Below the pieces are notes generated by a model. That model made no database searches. It was not told the DNA's origin and worked only from the letters and a program-made list of their open reading frames with translations. 14,272 nucleotides of DNA. It comes from Planctomycetota bacterium (GTDB lineage: Bacteria > Planctomycetota > Planctomycetia > Pirellulales > Pirellulaceae). Position 1 is the stretch's first letter. Each line of letters opens with the position of its first letter. Below, one piece after another: positions 13,954 through 14,272 of the stretch. The DNA is taken from the NCBI GenBank assembly GCA_024274855.1, contig JAJSAJ010000024.1, positions 1-14,272 on the forward strand. Direction: 5' to 3'. The translations under genes and the position numbers were made by a program.

Positions 13954-14272
13954 GAGAGGATCCATTATCGTCTCGTTGGGGGCACCTGACACACCTGGGA
14001 ACCAGAAAGGTTAGCGAAAACCATTGAGGAGAACAACATGGCTGCAGCGGCGGTGCACGTCCCCAGTCTTCGCATAGTGTGCCGGTGCGTTTCACGCACG
14101 GCAAACCGGCGAACCAGCCACTACGACGCACTGCCGCGACGCACAATCGGCCGTATCGCAATTTTCTCGGTGCACGCTTCCGCTTCGGAGCACGTTCAGA
14201 CCTCCTCGCCGCGCTGGAGACGCTCTCGAACGTCATCGCAGAACGTGAACGAAATCACCGCCGGGCTCGTGC
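13954..14272. other. Upstream flank of the GH99-like gene, no firm gene
   Basis: The 319 bp to the right edge should include the promoter of the minus-strand GH99-like gene. CCAACGAGA on the minus strand (13971-13979) sits 17 bases before the chosen start. On the plus strand an open frame without a stop begins at an ATG at 14038 preceded by TGAGGAG and runs off the edge. No family resemblance is recognisable. Confidence 0.5.
14038..14272 (+). CDS. Possible 5' end of a divergent gene, unrecognised
   Basis: An ATG six bases after TGAGGAG opens a frame of 78 codons that reaches the window edge without a stop. The ribosome site and the GC-rich third positions (about 70 percent by hand count) favour coding. 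Against this, the residues are Arg/Ser/Thr-rich with no signal peptide or motif, and another plus-strand frame near the edge reads a more protein-like helix (DLLAALETLSNVIAER). Either the frame is a chance opening or the gene lies mostly outside the window. Confidence 0.2.
   Translation, partial: MAAAAVHVPSLRIVCRCVSRTANRRTSHYDALPRRTIGRIAIFSVHASASEHVQTSSPRWRRSRTSSQNVNEITAGLV

Noticed and set aside
12961..13989. Plus-strand open frame of 342 codons
   Set aside because: It is antisense to the GH99-like gene, whose frame carries the WNEW motif and a signal peptide. The antisense product has no family features.
1..14272. SusC/SusD-type polysaccharide utilisation locus of Bacteroidota
   Set aside because: No outer-membrane receptor pair, no hybrid two-component regulator and no sulfatase are encoded in the window.

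Overview
The window looks like a carbohydrate-degradation (CAZyme) locus from a Planctomycetota bacterium, or less likely a neighbouring PVC-superphylum lineage. The clues are moderately GC-rich DNA, long secreted glycosidases with Sec-type leaders, isolated genes with 0.6-1 kb intergenic gaps, GTG start codons on three of the five genes, hairpin-rich intergenic repeats, and no SusC/SusD pair as a Bacteroidota locus would have. The assignment is inferred from style only; the window has no rRNA or marker gene.

Layout. Positions 1-2505 (minus) hold most of a secreted parallel beta-helix protein resembling GH141, whose C-terminus runs off the left edge. A 608-bp gap with strong hairpins follows. 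Positions 3114-5432 (minus) encode an exported FAD-dependent oxidoreductase flanked by a carbohydrate-binding-like domain and a discoidin (F5/8 type C) domain. A 985-bp divergent region carries a perfect operator-like dyad, a CCCATGGG hairpin and a plausible promoter. Positions 6418-8259 (plus) encode a GH29 alpha-L-fucosidase with a C-terminal accessory domain. Converging on it, 8314-11163 (minus) encodes a GH106-type alpha-L-rhamnosidase-like enzyme. After a 774-bp gap with a 7-bp tandem repeat, 11938-13953 (minus) encodes a secreted TIM-barrel protein related to the GH71/GH99/WbsX-like superfamily, with a CBM9/DOMON-like tail. The last 319 bp hold no gene I can call firmly.

How the genes may work together (inference). 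All five products appear exported. The fucosidase, the GH141-like protein and the rhamnosidase-like protein point to a deoxyhexose-rich branched glycan such as a rhamnogalacturonan, a fucosylated exopolysaccharide or a fucose-containing algal glycan. The oxidoreductase and the GH99-like protein are the two components whose activity cannot be predicted from family membership, and they are the best candidates for new biochemistry. No sulfatase, transporter, regulator or fucose/rhamnose catabolic gene lies within the window.
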